A stretch of DNA of 64,000 nt from JBGPTF01 sp041490445. GTDB lineage: Bacteria; Acidobacteriota; Terriglobia; Acidiferrales; UBA7541. A program made the translations under genes and the position numbers. Positions within the stretch are counted from its first letter, which is position 1; each line of letters opens with the position of its first letter. Positions 19,183 through 26,725 of the stretch are shown in pieces. The stretch is taken from contig JBGPTF010000005.1 of the NCBI GenBank assembly GCA_041490445.1, positions 165,274-229,273 of the forward strand, in the 5' to 3' direction. The notes beneath the pieces were generated by a model. It saw only the letters and a program-made list of their open reading frames with translations. It did no database searches and had not been told where the DNA came from.

Positions 19183-19554
19183 ATGCGCCGCCTAATCGCA
19201 CCTGCGATCTCCGCAATTTTGGTTCCAACCTGCTATTTCCTTTTGCTGGACTACGCACGTCCAGCCTTAGCAGAGCGGCACCTTCGGCTTGTGTGGTGGG
19301 TCATTTTGTGTGGCTACGTCATCCTTGTCTTTCTGCTACAATTCGGGAACGCCCTGTTTAGACATGCAAAATTCTACGGAACAGGTGCGCTCCTACTTGT
19401 CGGCTGCGTGTTTTCTTACGATCCCACAATTAACCCGCTCCTCGCGTCACTTGGCTTAAGGCACCTGTGGATGGTGTTTCTGGCTGGATTTTTCGTGTGG
19501 CTATATATTCTTGCTGCCCGCCATCGGAATCCACGTGAGGTGCCGAATGGATGA
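19183..19554 (+). CDS. Small membrane protein after the Rhs tip (paralogue 1)
   Basis: A 123-residue protein with about four hydrophobic segments, starting 9 bp after the Rhs tip stop. It is clearly related to the next gene: YFLLLDYARPALAERH vs YFLLVDFVRPALEERH, YDPTINPLLASLGLRHLW vs YDPSIEPHLASVRLEWLW. A membrane protein directly behind a membrane-active-looking Rhs tip fits an immunity protein, but family membership is not recognised. Confidence 0.65.
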   Translation: MRRLIAPAISAILVPTCYFLLLDYARPALAERHLRLVWWVILCGYVILVFLLQFGNALFRHAKFYGTGALLLVGCVFSYDPTINPLLASLGLRHLWMVFLAGFFVWLYILAARHRNPREVPNG

Positions 19555-19632
19555 CCGGCTCCAATACCAGCCTCAAGAGCAGCGGCGGCCTGCACCGAAC
19601 AGGCACCCGGACCGCCGCAATAAAATAGGACG

Positions 19633-20004
19633 ATGCGACAAACTCTCTATTCGGCGCTTAGCGGCTTAATCGCGGTTTCAGGTTATTTTCTGCTAGTAGA
19701 TTTTGTACGCCCTGCCTTGGAAGAACGACATTTCCTTATACTGTGGTGGCTCACGCTCGGCCTATATGTGGCGCTTGTATTTGGTTATGGTTGCTGGTCC
19801 ATATTGAGGACTAGGCCCGGCTTGGTAGGAACGGGATTTCTGCTCCTGGCCACCACTGCATATCTCTACGACCCCTCAATTGAGCCGCATTTGGCATCGG
19901 TCCGCCTGGAGTGGCTGTGGATCGCACCACTTGGCGGTTCTTTCTTCTGGATATTCGCGTTCGTTAAAAACGTTCGGAGCCGGGAGCGGCAAAAAAGCAA
20001 TTGA
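19633..20004 (+). CDS. Small membrane protein (paralogue 2)
   Basis: A 123-residue, four-segment membrane protein paralogous to and the same length as the product of 19183-19554. The tandem arrangement followed by an orphan piece of the same Rhs tip (20064-20136) suggests duplication of a tip-plus-immunity unit. Function is not established. Confidence 0.65.
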   Translation: MRQTLYSALSGLIAVSGYFLLVDFVRPALEERHFLILWWLTLGLYVALVFGYGCWSILRTRPGLVGTGFLLLATTAYLYDPSIEPHLASVRLEWLWIAPLGGSFFWIFAFVKNVRSRERQKSN

Positions 20005-20055
20005 TGATGAAAACCATGTGGTGCTTTTGGCTTTCGCCGCAATCGCAGACCACCA

Positions 20056-20280
20056 TCTCTCCTCAGTTGCAGCAGTGCATGGCCAGCGCTAATGCTGCCG
20101 TGCAAAGCCAACTACAAACCTTTGCCGGCTACGCAGAAGCCAAGCTGCTTGGAAGGGTAGCTATCGATGCAGGATTTGGAGCTGCTGGAGGTCTCGTGGA
20201 ATTATTTGTACGAGGGCAATGGCCTGCGCGTGAAGAAGTCGAATGCCGCGGGCGGCCCGCCGGTGGAGTGGTTTCCATGA
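20056..20280 (+). pseudogene. Orphan Rhs tip and core fragments
   Basis: Positions 20064-20136 are an exact 73-bp copy of 18863-18935 from the Rhs tip. From about 20197 a piece of Rhs core follows (W-N-Y-L-Y-E-G-N-G-L-R-V-K-K-S-N), in an order reversed from that of an intact gene and in a different frame. This is rearranged debris. Confidence 0.75.
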
Positions 20281-20406
20281 GCCATCTCTCGTCAACCAGG
20301 AGCTATTTTCGGAGATCTCCGTTCTATTCTCTGAGTTTCGATATGGTCACCGCCGTCCTGATAATCTTCGTCTTCTCGGGTGTGAAGGCGATGCGCGTGG
20401 AATCCG

Positions 20407-20925
20407 ATGAGTAAATCTCGAAAACTGATTTTGTGTCTCTCTCTTGTCTTTGTTTTGAGCGGAGCAAGTCGCGCCAAAAGTGCATTGGCGGTTCTCCAGT
20501 CACAGAGTTCCAGTTCTGGAGCCGGACCCGTGGAACATCGGCCAAGGAAAAAAAAGCCAATAAAGTTCGAGAATATGATGATGGGTGAATTCATAACAGA
20601 GGATGGGGTGCACCTAGGCCTTACGACTTTCAAGGCGTCTGACGGTGTTAAGTTAACAGCCACCGATGGTGAATTCGATTCCGCGCGGCGTGCCCAGCAG
20701 GAATTTGACAAGGAGATTGCCAAGGCGACAAAGGTGATCGAACGAGGCAAGAAAAAGGATAAGACAGGAAAGGTCATTGGGGAAAGGGCACTAATCATGG
20801 CTGGCACGAGTGATCTCGACAAGCCAATTCCGGCAGTAGTTTGGACGGATGGCTTGTGGTTCCACGAGATTCGGTCCACCTCAATGCGAGACATCATCGA
20901 ACTGGAAAAACTGTATACGTATTAG
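20407..20925 (+). CDS. Small secreted protein, paralogue of the lipoprotein at 16498
   Basis: A 172-residue protein with an N-terminal signal segment (MSKSRKLILCLSLVFVLSGASRA) but no clear lipobox cysteine at the cleavage site. A basic linker precedes a domain homologous to residues about 65-180 of the protein at 16498. It lies between Rhs fragments, like its paralogue. It may be an orphan immunity-type protein; this is an inference from position only. Confidence 0.65.
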   Translation: MSKSRKLILCLSLVFVLSGASRAKSALAVLQSQSSSSGAGPVEHRPRKKKPIKFENMMMGEFITEDGVHLGLTTFKASDGVKLTATDGEFDSARRAQQEFDKEIAKATKVIERGKKKDKTGKVIGERALIMAGTSDLDKPIPAVVWTDGLWFHEIRSTSMRDIIELEKLYTY

Positions 20926-20950
20926 TCCGGATAATTCATGAATTTAGAAA

Positions 20951-21217
20951 AAGTCCCTGACCATCAGCAACGGCCTGGGGCGGCTGACGAGCATGCAGGA
21001 CGGCTCGGGAATTTGCGCCTATAGCTGCGATGCGGCGGGACGCATGGTGACGGAGCGGAGCACGATTGCGGAAACCGGTTTGAACGGGAACACGGCGAAC
21101 GAATACATTTTCTTTGCGGGGCGGCGCAATTCGCGGGTTGCATCGTATAGAACCAGCAGAATGTCCACACGCGCTACCGCTTCCATCCGCCGCCTCGGCG
21201 TAGTAACCTGTCGGTGA
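20951..21217 (+). pseudogene. Rhs fragment with a large in-frame internal deletion
   Basis: The segment matches the second Rhs copy from LTI(A/S)NGLGRLTSMQDGSGICAYS to ERSTIA and then jumps to ETGLNGNTANEYIFFAGRR. The missing part corresponds to 17320-18180 of that copy, 861 bp or 287 codons. The deletion end points share GATCGCGG in copy 2 (17320 and 18181), suggesting deletion between short direct repeats. The end is degenerate. Confidence 0.75.
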
Positions 21218-21610
21218 TGCTTGCACGCAAAGAACACCGATGCCCTCGAACCTCCACTCTTATACTCCGAGCCACAGGTCTGTCAGCCCGAGCGCCCTGT
21301 CCCCGGATCCTCATTACTGGTCTCCAGGTTCAAGCCTCGTGTCCCGACCGTGGGACTCCCAGAGTTGCGGCCACAGCTTTCACTTCGCGCCTCCGAATAC
21401 TCATTTCTACTCGCAACAAATCGGGACAGTCGCGCGAGGCCAAGCTCTTGAATCGAAAGGTAGATGTACATTCCTACTCGCGACAAATACAGCTTTCTGG
21501 CAGCCCTGCTCTCGGCCGTCCATCAGCCGTGCAATCTGGCGGACGGAAGTGTTCGGATACCTTTGACTCCCGATTCCGGAATGCTTAGACTTTTGTGGAG
21601 GAGTTACCGA
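21218..21610. other. Intergenic debris after the Rhs region
   Basis: Several short open frames overlap here but none has coding character or a start signal. A short imperfect direct repeat (TCTACTCGCAACAAAT / CCTACTCGCGACAAAT) lies near 21404 and 21473. Confidence 0.4.
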
Positions 21611-22108
21611 ATGATAAAACTAATTCTTCCCATACTATTAGGGGTCATCTTCGGCCTCTCTGCGGCCCCAACTTCCTTTTCTCAGTCGAACGCAATGTCA
21701 ACTCTAAACGTCGACGCCTGGCGTACCTCGCGTGTGGAGTTCGTGTTGACGAAGCCCATTACTTGGCAAGGGAACAAGCTGAGCCCAGGCATCTATACGG
21801 CTCGTTTTGATGCCTCCGTAGGAGCTCGCCCGCTCGTCCTTGTCCTGCGCCAGAGGCCGATTTCCAATCCGAGCGAGAGCACCCCGGATTCAGCGAAGAT
21901 CCCTAAAGACGAGATCGTGACGACCAGCATTGTGGACGAGACTCACGAGGGCCAGCAACCCGGGCTCATCATTGACCACAAGGGGCGTGCCTGCGTCCTG
22001 ATGCTCCCTCAAATCGGGCTGCGACTGGTCTACTGCTCGGTCGGCAAGCACGAACAGACGGAAGTCGTGGACGTCTCCGTTACTTACGCTCCTGTGCCGG
22101 AGCCGTAA
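21611..22108 (+). CDS. Small exported protein of unknown function
   Basis: A 165-residue protein with a signal peptide (MIKLILPILLGVIFGLSAAPTSFSQ, cleavage about residue 25). GGAGGAG ahead of the ATG at 21611 fixes the start. The mature part is beta-rich (VEFVLTKPITWQGNKLSPGIYTARF), resembling small acidobacterial exported proteins that begin with an expected-value-type beta domain. I cannot assign a family. Confidence 0.6.
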   Translation: MIKLILPILLGVIFGLSAAPTSFSQSNAMSTLNVDAWRTSRVEFVLTKPITWQGNKLSPGIYTARFDASVGARPLVLVLRQRPISNPSESTPDSAKIPKDEIVTTSIVDETHEGQQPGLIIDHKGRACVLMLPQIGLRLVYCSVGKHEQTEVVDVSVTYAPVPEP

Positions 22109-22398
22109 AACGGCAACCGAGGAAGACCAGGATTCAAGTCTGGCCTTCGACCCGGTGACAGATCGGCCCTTCGACTGCTCCTACTTTGATTTGCCTCGTA
22201 GGTCACATCTCATAGATTCTTATAGAGTTATGCGATTCAGAGCCTTCCCCGAATCCCAGCGCCGCAAAACGAAACGAGTTTCACGCCTGTACGAATTCTG
22301 TCCTCTGAGCCAGTCGTTTTCTAGACCGGCAAACGCGTAAGCTTTCCTGCGATACAGACGGACCGCCGAGTCGGCAGGCGGCGGAGGACAGAGGCAAT

Positions 22399-22830
22399 AT
22401 GAAGAAGCAACTGGGCCTGGCTGTGATGCTCGTATCTCTCGTGTGCGCACTGCCCGCCGGGGCGCAAACGCCCCCCGCGCTCAAGCGGGTCGCATTTGTC
22501 AACCCTGCGGCTGTGCACGCGCCTTCGATTGCCCCGAACGCGTCCGTCCGAGCCTTGCCCAAGCTGTTGCGCGGCTCCTTTGTCCAGAATGAAGAGACGT
22601 TCTACTCCACAATCGTCAGTGCGCCCTTCGCACGCTTTTCGCGTGGACGACTACAACTCGAAGGGTTCTACGGCCGGCAATCCAATGCAGACCTGCTGCG
22701 CGGCACCCCGGAGACAAACGAGATGCGATGGACCGTGCCAGGAATCATGGCACCGGCCGATACCAACAGCTTCGGCCTTCGCCTCACGCTCCGGCCCGGC
22801 TATCGCCATCGCGCCGCCGAATCCGACTGA
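22399..22830 (+). CDS. Small exported protein of unknown function
   Basis: A 143-residue protein with a clear signal peptide (MKKQLGLAVMLVSLVCALPAGAQ, cleavage after AGAQ). GGAGGACAG upstream supports the ATG. The mature region contains PFARFSRGRLQLEGFYGRQSN and ends FGLRLTLRPG. It converges on the amidohydrolase gene. Family unknown. Confidence 0.6.
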   Translation: MKKQLGLAVMLVSLVCALPAGAQTPPALKRVAFVNPAAVHAPSIAPNASVRALPKLLRGSFVQNEETFYSTIVSAPFARFSRGRLQLEGFYGRQSNADLLRGTPETNEMRWTVPGIMAPADTNSFGLRLTLRPGYRHRAAESD

Positions 22831-22879
22831 TCCTCATACTGTCCCGCACTCCTCTTGCGCGCAGCTTGAGCGCGTGAGC

Positions 22880-24181
22880 CTACTCGCTCTTGATGACTTC
22901 GCCGCCCTTCATCACGAAGCGAACGTGCTCGAGCGTGGTGACGTCAGCGAGCGGGTCGCCATTCACGGCGATCACGTCCGCGAACTTTCCAGATTCGAGA
23001 GTGCCCACGCGGTCCGACCAGCCGAGCAGATCGGCTGCGTTCAACGTGGCAGCCTGAATGCTCTGCAGCGGCGTCAACCCCAGCTTTACCATCACGGCAA
23101 ACTCGCGCGCATTCAGTCCGTGCGGATAGACGGCCGCATCGGTGCCGAACGCAACCCGCACACCTTCGCGGAACGCGCGAGCGACGTTTTGCCGCGCTGC
23201 AGGCATCACGGCCTTGGCCTTTTCCAGCATGTTGGGCGTGACGCCGAGCTTGGACGCGTTTTCCATGAACCAGTCGCCGAGATAAAGCGTGGGCACGAGA
23301 TACGTCCCGTGCTCCTTCATCAACTGGATGTCTTCTTCATTGATGTAGCTGCCATGCTCGATGGAATCCACGCCGGCGAGCACGGCATTCTTGATTCCGA
23401 GCGCGCCGTGCGCGTGCGCGGCCACCTTGCGGCCGAGTCCATGGGCAGTCTCGACGATCGCGCGCATTTCTTCGGGGCTGTACTGTTCGAGTTGGGGATT
23501 GTCACCTTCGGAGAGCACGCCGCCGGTAGCCATGAGCTTGATCAGGTCGGCGCCGTACTTAATGTTCTCGCGGACTTTCTTTTTGACGCCGTCCACGCCA
23601 TCGGCGACCCCGTCACCGGTAATGTGATATTGCGGTCCGGGAAAATTCCCATCCGCGTGGCCGCCGGTGATGCTCATCCCCGGACCGGAGACGAGCATGC
23701 GCGGGCCGGGCACGTCGCCGGCATTGATCGCGTCGCGCAACGCAACATCGGAGAAGCCGTCGGCATGAACGTTGCGCACGGTGGTGAAACCGGCCTCGAG
23801 CGTCGCTCGCGCACTGTGCGCGCCGTAGAGCGCCTGGCGCGGCACCGACGTGTGCAGCCCCGCGGGGCCAAGCAAGTACGGCGACATCGTCAAATGCGTG
23901 TGGCTATCAATCAGGCCGGGCAGCACGGTGAAATGGGAAAGGTCAATCACCTTGGCGTTCGGGGGCAACTGTCCCGCAAGCTCGCTCTCGTCGCCGATTC
24001 TCTTGATGCGGTCGCCTTCGATCCAGATCATCTGCTTCTCGAGATATTTTCCTGTGCGCACATCCAGCACGCGCCCTGCTTTGACCGCCACAACCATGGG
24101 CGCCATGCCAGTGTTTCCCTGCGCGGCACAGGCTGAAATAAACAGTGAGCTGACAAGCCATCCAAGAATCCAACGTTTCAT
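22880..24181 (-). CDS. Exported metal-dependent amidohydrolase (imidazolonepropionase-like) 1
   Basis: The 433-residue protein has an export signal (MKRWILGWLVSSLFISACAAQ) with a possible lipobox. A small beta-sandwich and the TIM-barrel of the amidohydrolase superfamily follow. Metal ligands are in DSHTHL, KLMATGGV (carboxylated-lysine region), AHAHGALG, EHGSYI and FGTDAAVYPHG. The C-terminal ADLLGWSDRVGTLESGKFADVIAV closes the sandwich. GGGAGG before the ATG at 24181 fixes the start; an upstream ATG at 24265 is unlikely. Members hydrolyse cyclic amides or dipeptides such as Xaa-Pro. It is a paralogue of the protein at 52705-53988. Confidence 0.9.
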   Translation of the reverse strand: MKRWILGWLVSSLFISACAAQGNTGMAPMVVAVKAGRVLDVRTGKYLEKQMIWIEGDRIKRIGDESELAGQLPPNAKVIDLSHFTVLPGLIDSHTHLTMSPYLLGPAGLHTSVPRQALYGAHSARATLEAGFTTVRNVHADGFSDVALRDAINAGDVPGPRMLVSGPGMSITGGHADGNFPGPQYHITGDGVADGVDGVKKKVRENIKYGADLIKLMATGGVLSEGDNPQLEQYSPEEMRAIVETAHGLGRKVAAHAHGALGIKNAVLAGVDSIEHGSYINEEDIQLMKEHGTYLVPTLYLGDWFMENASKLGVTPNMLEKAKAVMPAARQNVARAFREGVRVAFGTDAAVYPHGLNAREFAVMVKLGLTPLQSIQAATLNAADLLGWSDRVGTLESGKFADVIAVNGDPLADVTTLEHVRFVMKGGEVIKSE

Positions 24182-24365
24182 CCCTGCCTCCCGATCCTGG
24201 AAATGCGTAGTGGCCGCAAACTCGTCCGCAGCCGGACCACGCGGCATTGTATCGAGGTTGCGCAATTTTTCGGCAACAAATTGTCAGCCGGAGGGGATCT
24301 CTTGCGCCGCTTCGGCTTTGGGGCGCCGGGGTGAACTGAAAATCCACAGATCTCCCATTTTGGGG

Positions 24366-24394
24366 TTGACAGGAGGAGCGCCTCCACGTATAAA
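24366..24394 (+). promoter_or_regulatory. Sigma70 promoter of the arginine operon
   Basis: TTGACA (24366-24371), exactly 17 nt, then TATAAA (24389-24394). The spacer holds a hairpin-forming GGAGGAGCGCCTCC. Transcription should start near 24401, only a few bases before the annotated GTG of argR. Confidence 0.75.
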
Positions 24395-24405
24395 TATGCA
24401 GTCGA

Positions 24406-24415
24406 GTGAATATTC
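24406..24415. promoter_or_regulatory. ARG-box-like palindrome at the argR start
   Basis: TGAATATTCA (within gTGAATATTCAa) lies immediately downstream of the promoter. Classical ARG boxes carry the same TGAAT/ATTCA half-sites but 4 nt apart, so this is a shortened form. Its position suits autoregulation by ArgR; this is inferred. Confidence 0.4.
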
Positions 24416-24882
24416 AAACATTGGCGCAGCCGGTGAGCGACCACAAGCGATTCCGCCAGGGACAAATCCTGAAGCTCGTTGCGGGAGAGCCGGTTTCGAA
24501 CCAGGACAATCTGCGCCGGCGGCTCGCCCACCTGGGCATGCGCGTGACGCAAGCCACACTCTCGCGCGACCTGCGCGAACTGAAGCTGGTGAAAACGGCA
24601 GAGGGCTACAAGCCCCTGACGGCCGCGTCCGAGGAAAAAGCTCCGCTACCGATGCTGGCGCGCGCGCTGCGTGAATTTCTGCTCGACGTGCGCCCGGCGC
24701 AAAACCTGCTGGTATTGAAGACACCGCCGGGCGGCGCGCAGCCGCTCGCGGCGGCGCTCGATGCCGAACATTGGAAGGAAGTGGCGGGCACGCTGGCGGG
24801 CGACGACACGATCCTGATCGTTACACCGTCGCGTGCAGCGCGTGCGGCCATCCAAAAGCGCATGGAGGACCTGCTCCGATGA
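24406..24882 (+). CDS. argR: Arginine repressor ArgR
   Basis: A 158-residue ArgR. The N-terminal winged-helix domain has HKRFRQGQILKLVAGEPVSNQDNL, VTQATLSRDLRELKLVK and a short linker. The C-terminal oligomerisation and arginine-binding domain has LLVLKTPPGGAQPLAAALDAEHW and GTLAGDDTILIVTPS. With arginine bound it represses biosynthetic genes. It heads the whole biosynthetic operon here and overlaps argC by 4 nt. Starts: GTG at 24406 gives an almost leaderless message, while GTG at 24433 (MSDHKRFRQGQ) would leave about 30 nt of leader containing the palindrome. Neither has a good ribosome-binding site. Confidence 0.92.
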   Translation: MNIQTLAQPVSDHKRFRQGQILKLVAGEPVSNQDNLRRRLAHLGMRVTQATLSRDLRELKLVKTAEGYKPLTAASEEKAPLPMLARALREFLLDVRPAQNLLVLKTPPGGAQPLAAALDAEHWKEVAGTLAGDDTILIVTPSRAARAAIQKRMEDLLR

Positions 24883-25913
24883 CGGACCCCACGCGGGTCG
24901 CAGTGATCGGAGCAACGGGCTACGCGGGATTTGAACTGGCCCGCCTCCTACTGCGCCACCCGAAAGTTCAAACACCAACCTTTTATCTGCGCGAAGGCCA
25001 TGCCGGCGTGCATTGCCTGACGGAGCTTTTTCCGCAACTGCGCGGCTGGGGCGAAGCGCCTTGCCGGCGGTTTTCGGTGGACGCGGTAGTGAACAGCGGC
25101 GCGGGCACTGCGTTTCTCTCGACGCCGCATGAAGCGTCGCTCGAACTCGTGCCACAACTGGTCGCGGCGGGCATGCGGGTGGTGGACCTGAGCGGCGCGT
25201 TCCGCTTCCGCGATCCTGAGGTTTTTTCGCAGTGGTACAAGTTGCCGGCGCCGCCTCAGACGCTGCTCGACGGCGCGGTGTATGGCCTGCCGGAACTTTA
25301 CGCAGGCGCCCTGCCGGGCGCGAAACTCGTGGCGAATCCCGGATGCTATCCGACTTCAGCGATCCTGGGGCTGCGGCCGCTGGTTGAAGCTGGGTGGCTG
25401 GCCAAAGGGCGCGGCGTGGTCTGTGACTGCAAATCGGGCGTGAGCGGCGCGGGCAAAGAGCCGAAGCGCGATACGCATTTCGTCGAGGTGAATGAGAACT
25501 TCCGCGCCTACGGCCTGTTCACGCACCGGCACACCCCGGAAGTGACCGAACATCTCGGGTTCGCGTCGAGCGACGTGATGTTCACAACTCATTTGTTGCC
25601 CGTCGAGCGCGGCATTTTATCGACGCTCTATGTCTGGCTGCGCGAGCCGCGCAAGGCCGAGGAAGTAGAAGCCTTGTACCGCCAATTTTATGCGGGCCGC
25701 AAGCTGGTGCGCATCTCGCCGGCCGGGCAGTTGCCGGAGTTGCAGCATGTGACGCACACGAATTTTTGCGACATCGGATTCGCATTGGACGCGGCAGGCG
25801 AGCGACTCGTCGTGGTCGCCTGCCTCGACAATTTGGGGAAAGGCGCCGCTGGACAGGCGGTGCAGAACTGGAACGGGATGATGGGCTATCCCGAGACTGC
25901 GGGGCTGCTGTGA
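24879..25913 (+). CDS. argC: N-acetyl-gamma-glutamyl-phosphate reductase
   Basis: A 344-residue enzyme catalysing the NADPH-dependent reduction of N-acetylglutamyl-phosphate to the semialdehyde. VAVIGATGYAGFELARLL is the N-terminal nucleotide-binding loop, VANPGCYPTS contains the active-site cysteine and FTHRHTPEVTEHL is the conserved histidine region. The ATG at 24879 overlaps the argR stop (ATGA) with GGAGG 10 nt upstream. The length is normal. Confidence 0.96.
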   Translation: MTDPTRVAVIGATGYAGFELARLLLRHPKVQTPTFYLREGHAGVHCLTELFPQLRGWGEAPCRRFSVDAVVNSGAGTAFLSTPHEASLELVPQLVAAGMRVVDLSGAFRFRDPEVFSQWYKLPAPPQTLLDGAVYGLPELYAGALPGAKLVANPGCYPTSAILGLRPLVEAGWLAKGRGVVCDCKSGVSGAGKEPKRDTHFVEVNENFRAYGLFTHRHTPEVTEHLGFASSDVMFTTHLLPVERGILSTLYVWLREPRKAEEVEALYRQFYAGRKLVRISPAGQLPELQHVTHTNFCDIGFALDAAGERLVVVACLDNLGKGAAGQAVQNWNGMMGYPETAGLL

Positions 25914-26725
25914 GGCTGGTCATCAAAATTGCCGGCACGCTGCTCGAGCACGAAGAAAACGTGCAGACCATCGCGCGGCAGGTCGTCGAGCTTGCGAAGC
26001 AAGGGCACGAGCTGCTTGTGGTGCACGGTGGCGGGAAGATTTTTACTTCGACCCTGAGCCGCATGGGCATTGAAAGCCGATTCGTGAACGGATTGCGCGT
26101 CACCGACCGCGAAACGCGCGACGTTGCGGTGTTGGTCCTCGGCGGCTTGCTGAACAAACGCCTGGCGGCGGCGATCTCGCTCGCCGGCCAGCCGGCCGTG
26201 GGCATCGGCGCGTCCGACGCGGCGTGTTTTCTGGCCGAGCCGATGTTTCACGACGAAGTCGAAGGCGGCTTGGGTTTTGTCGGGTATCTCACCGGCGTGA
26301 ACATGGAATTTCTGAATGCACTGTGGCGTGCGGGCACGGTGCCGGTGGCGTCGTGCCTTGGATTGGGCGCCGACGGCGAACTCTACAACATCAACGCCGA
26401 TCACATGGCCGCCGCGTGCGCGGAATTCTGCCATGCCGACCGGCTCATCTTTCTGACGGATGTGGCCGGAGTGCTCGACGAGGGGAAAGTGATTCAGGCT
26501 GTGAACGGCGCGGAAATCGAAGACCTGATCCGGATGCACAAAGTTTCCGGAGGGATGGTGCTGAAGCTCGAAGCGTCGAAACGCGCGCTCGCGGGTGGCG
26601 TGCGGCAGGTACGAATCGTCGGCGGAACGCAGCCACGGGCGCTGTTGTCGGCTGCGAATGGCGCAAAAGGGCCCGGCACGCGCGTCACCACGATGCCACT
26701 ACGAGCAGCGAAGGCGGCGCGATGA
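25910..26725 (+). CDS. argB: Acetylglutamate kinase
   Basis: A 271-residue amino-acid kinase that phosphorylates N-acetylglutamate. VVHGGGK and GLRVTDRETRDV are the substrate loops, and LYNINADHMAAACA and LIFLTDVAGV are the nucleotide and catalytic regions. The N-terminal KxGG loop reads K-I-A-G, so the first glycine is alanine. It starts with GTG overlapping the argC stop (GTGA). It lacks the N-terminal helix of arginine-inhibited hexameric forms, so feedback control may fall mainly on ArgR or the acetyltransferase; that is an inference. Confidence 0.95.
   Translation: MRLVIKIAGTLLEHEENVQTIARQVVELAKQGHELLVVHGGGKIFTSTLSRMGIESRFVNGLRVTDRETRDVAVLVLGGLLNKRLAAAISLAGQPAVGIGASDAACFLAEPMFHDEVEGGLGFVGYLTGVNMEFLNALWRAGTVPVASCLGLGADGELYNINADHMAAACAEFCHADRLIFLTDVAGVLDEGKVIQAVNGAEIEDLIRMHKVSGGMVLKLEASKRALAGGVRQVRIVGGTQPRALLSAANGAKGPGTRVTTMPLRAAKAAR

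Noticed and set aside
20001..20414. 137-codon frame over the orphan Rhs tip
   Set aside because: It runs through a tip fragment and then reads an Rhs core piece in the wrong frame, so it is debris.
21218..21610. Several overlapping short frames between the Rhs debris and the exported protein gene
   Set aside because: No start signals, no consistent coding character and no recognisable product.
22496..24136. 546-codon open frame antisense to the amidohydrolase
   Set aside because: Shadow frame. The minus-strand protein has complete family motifs and a good ribosome-binding site.
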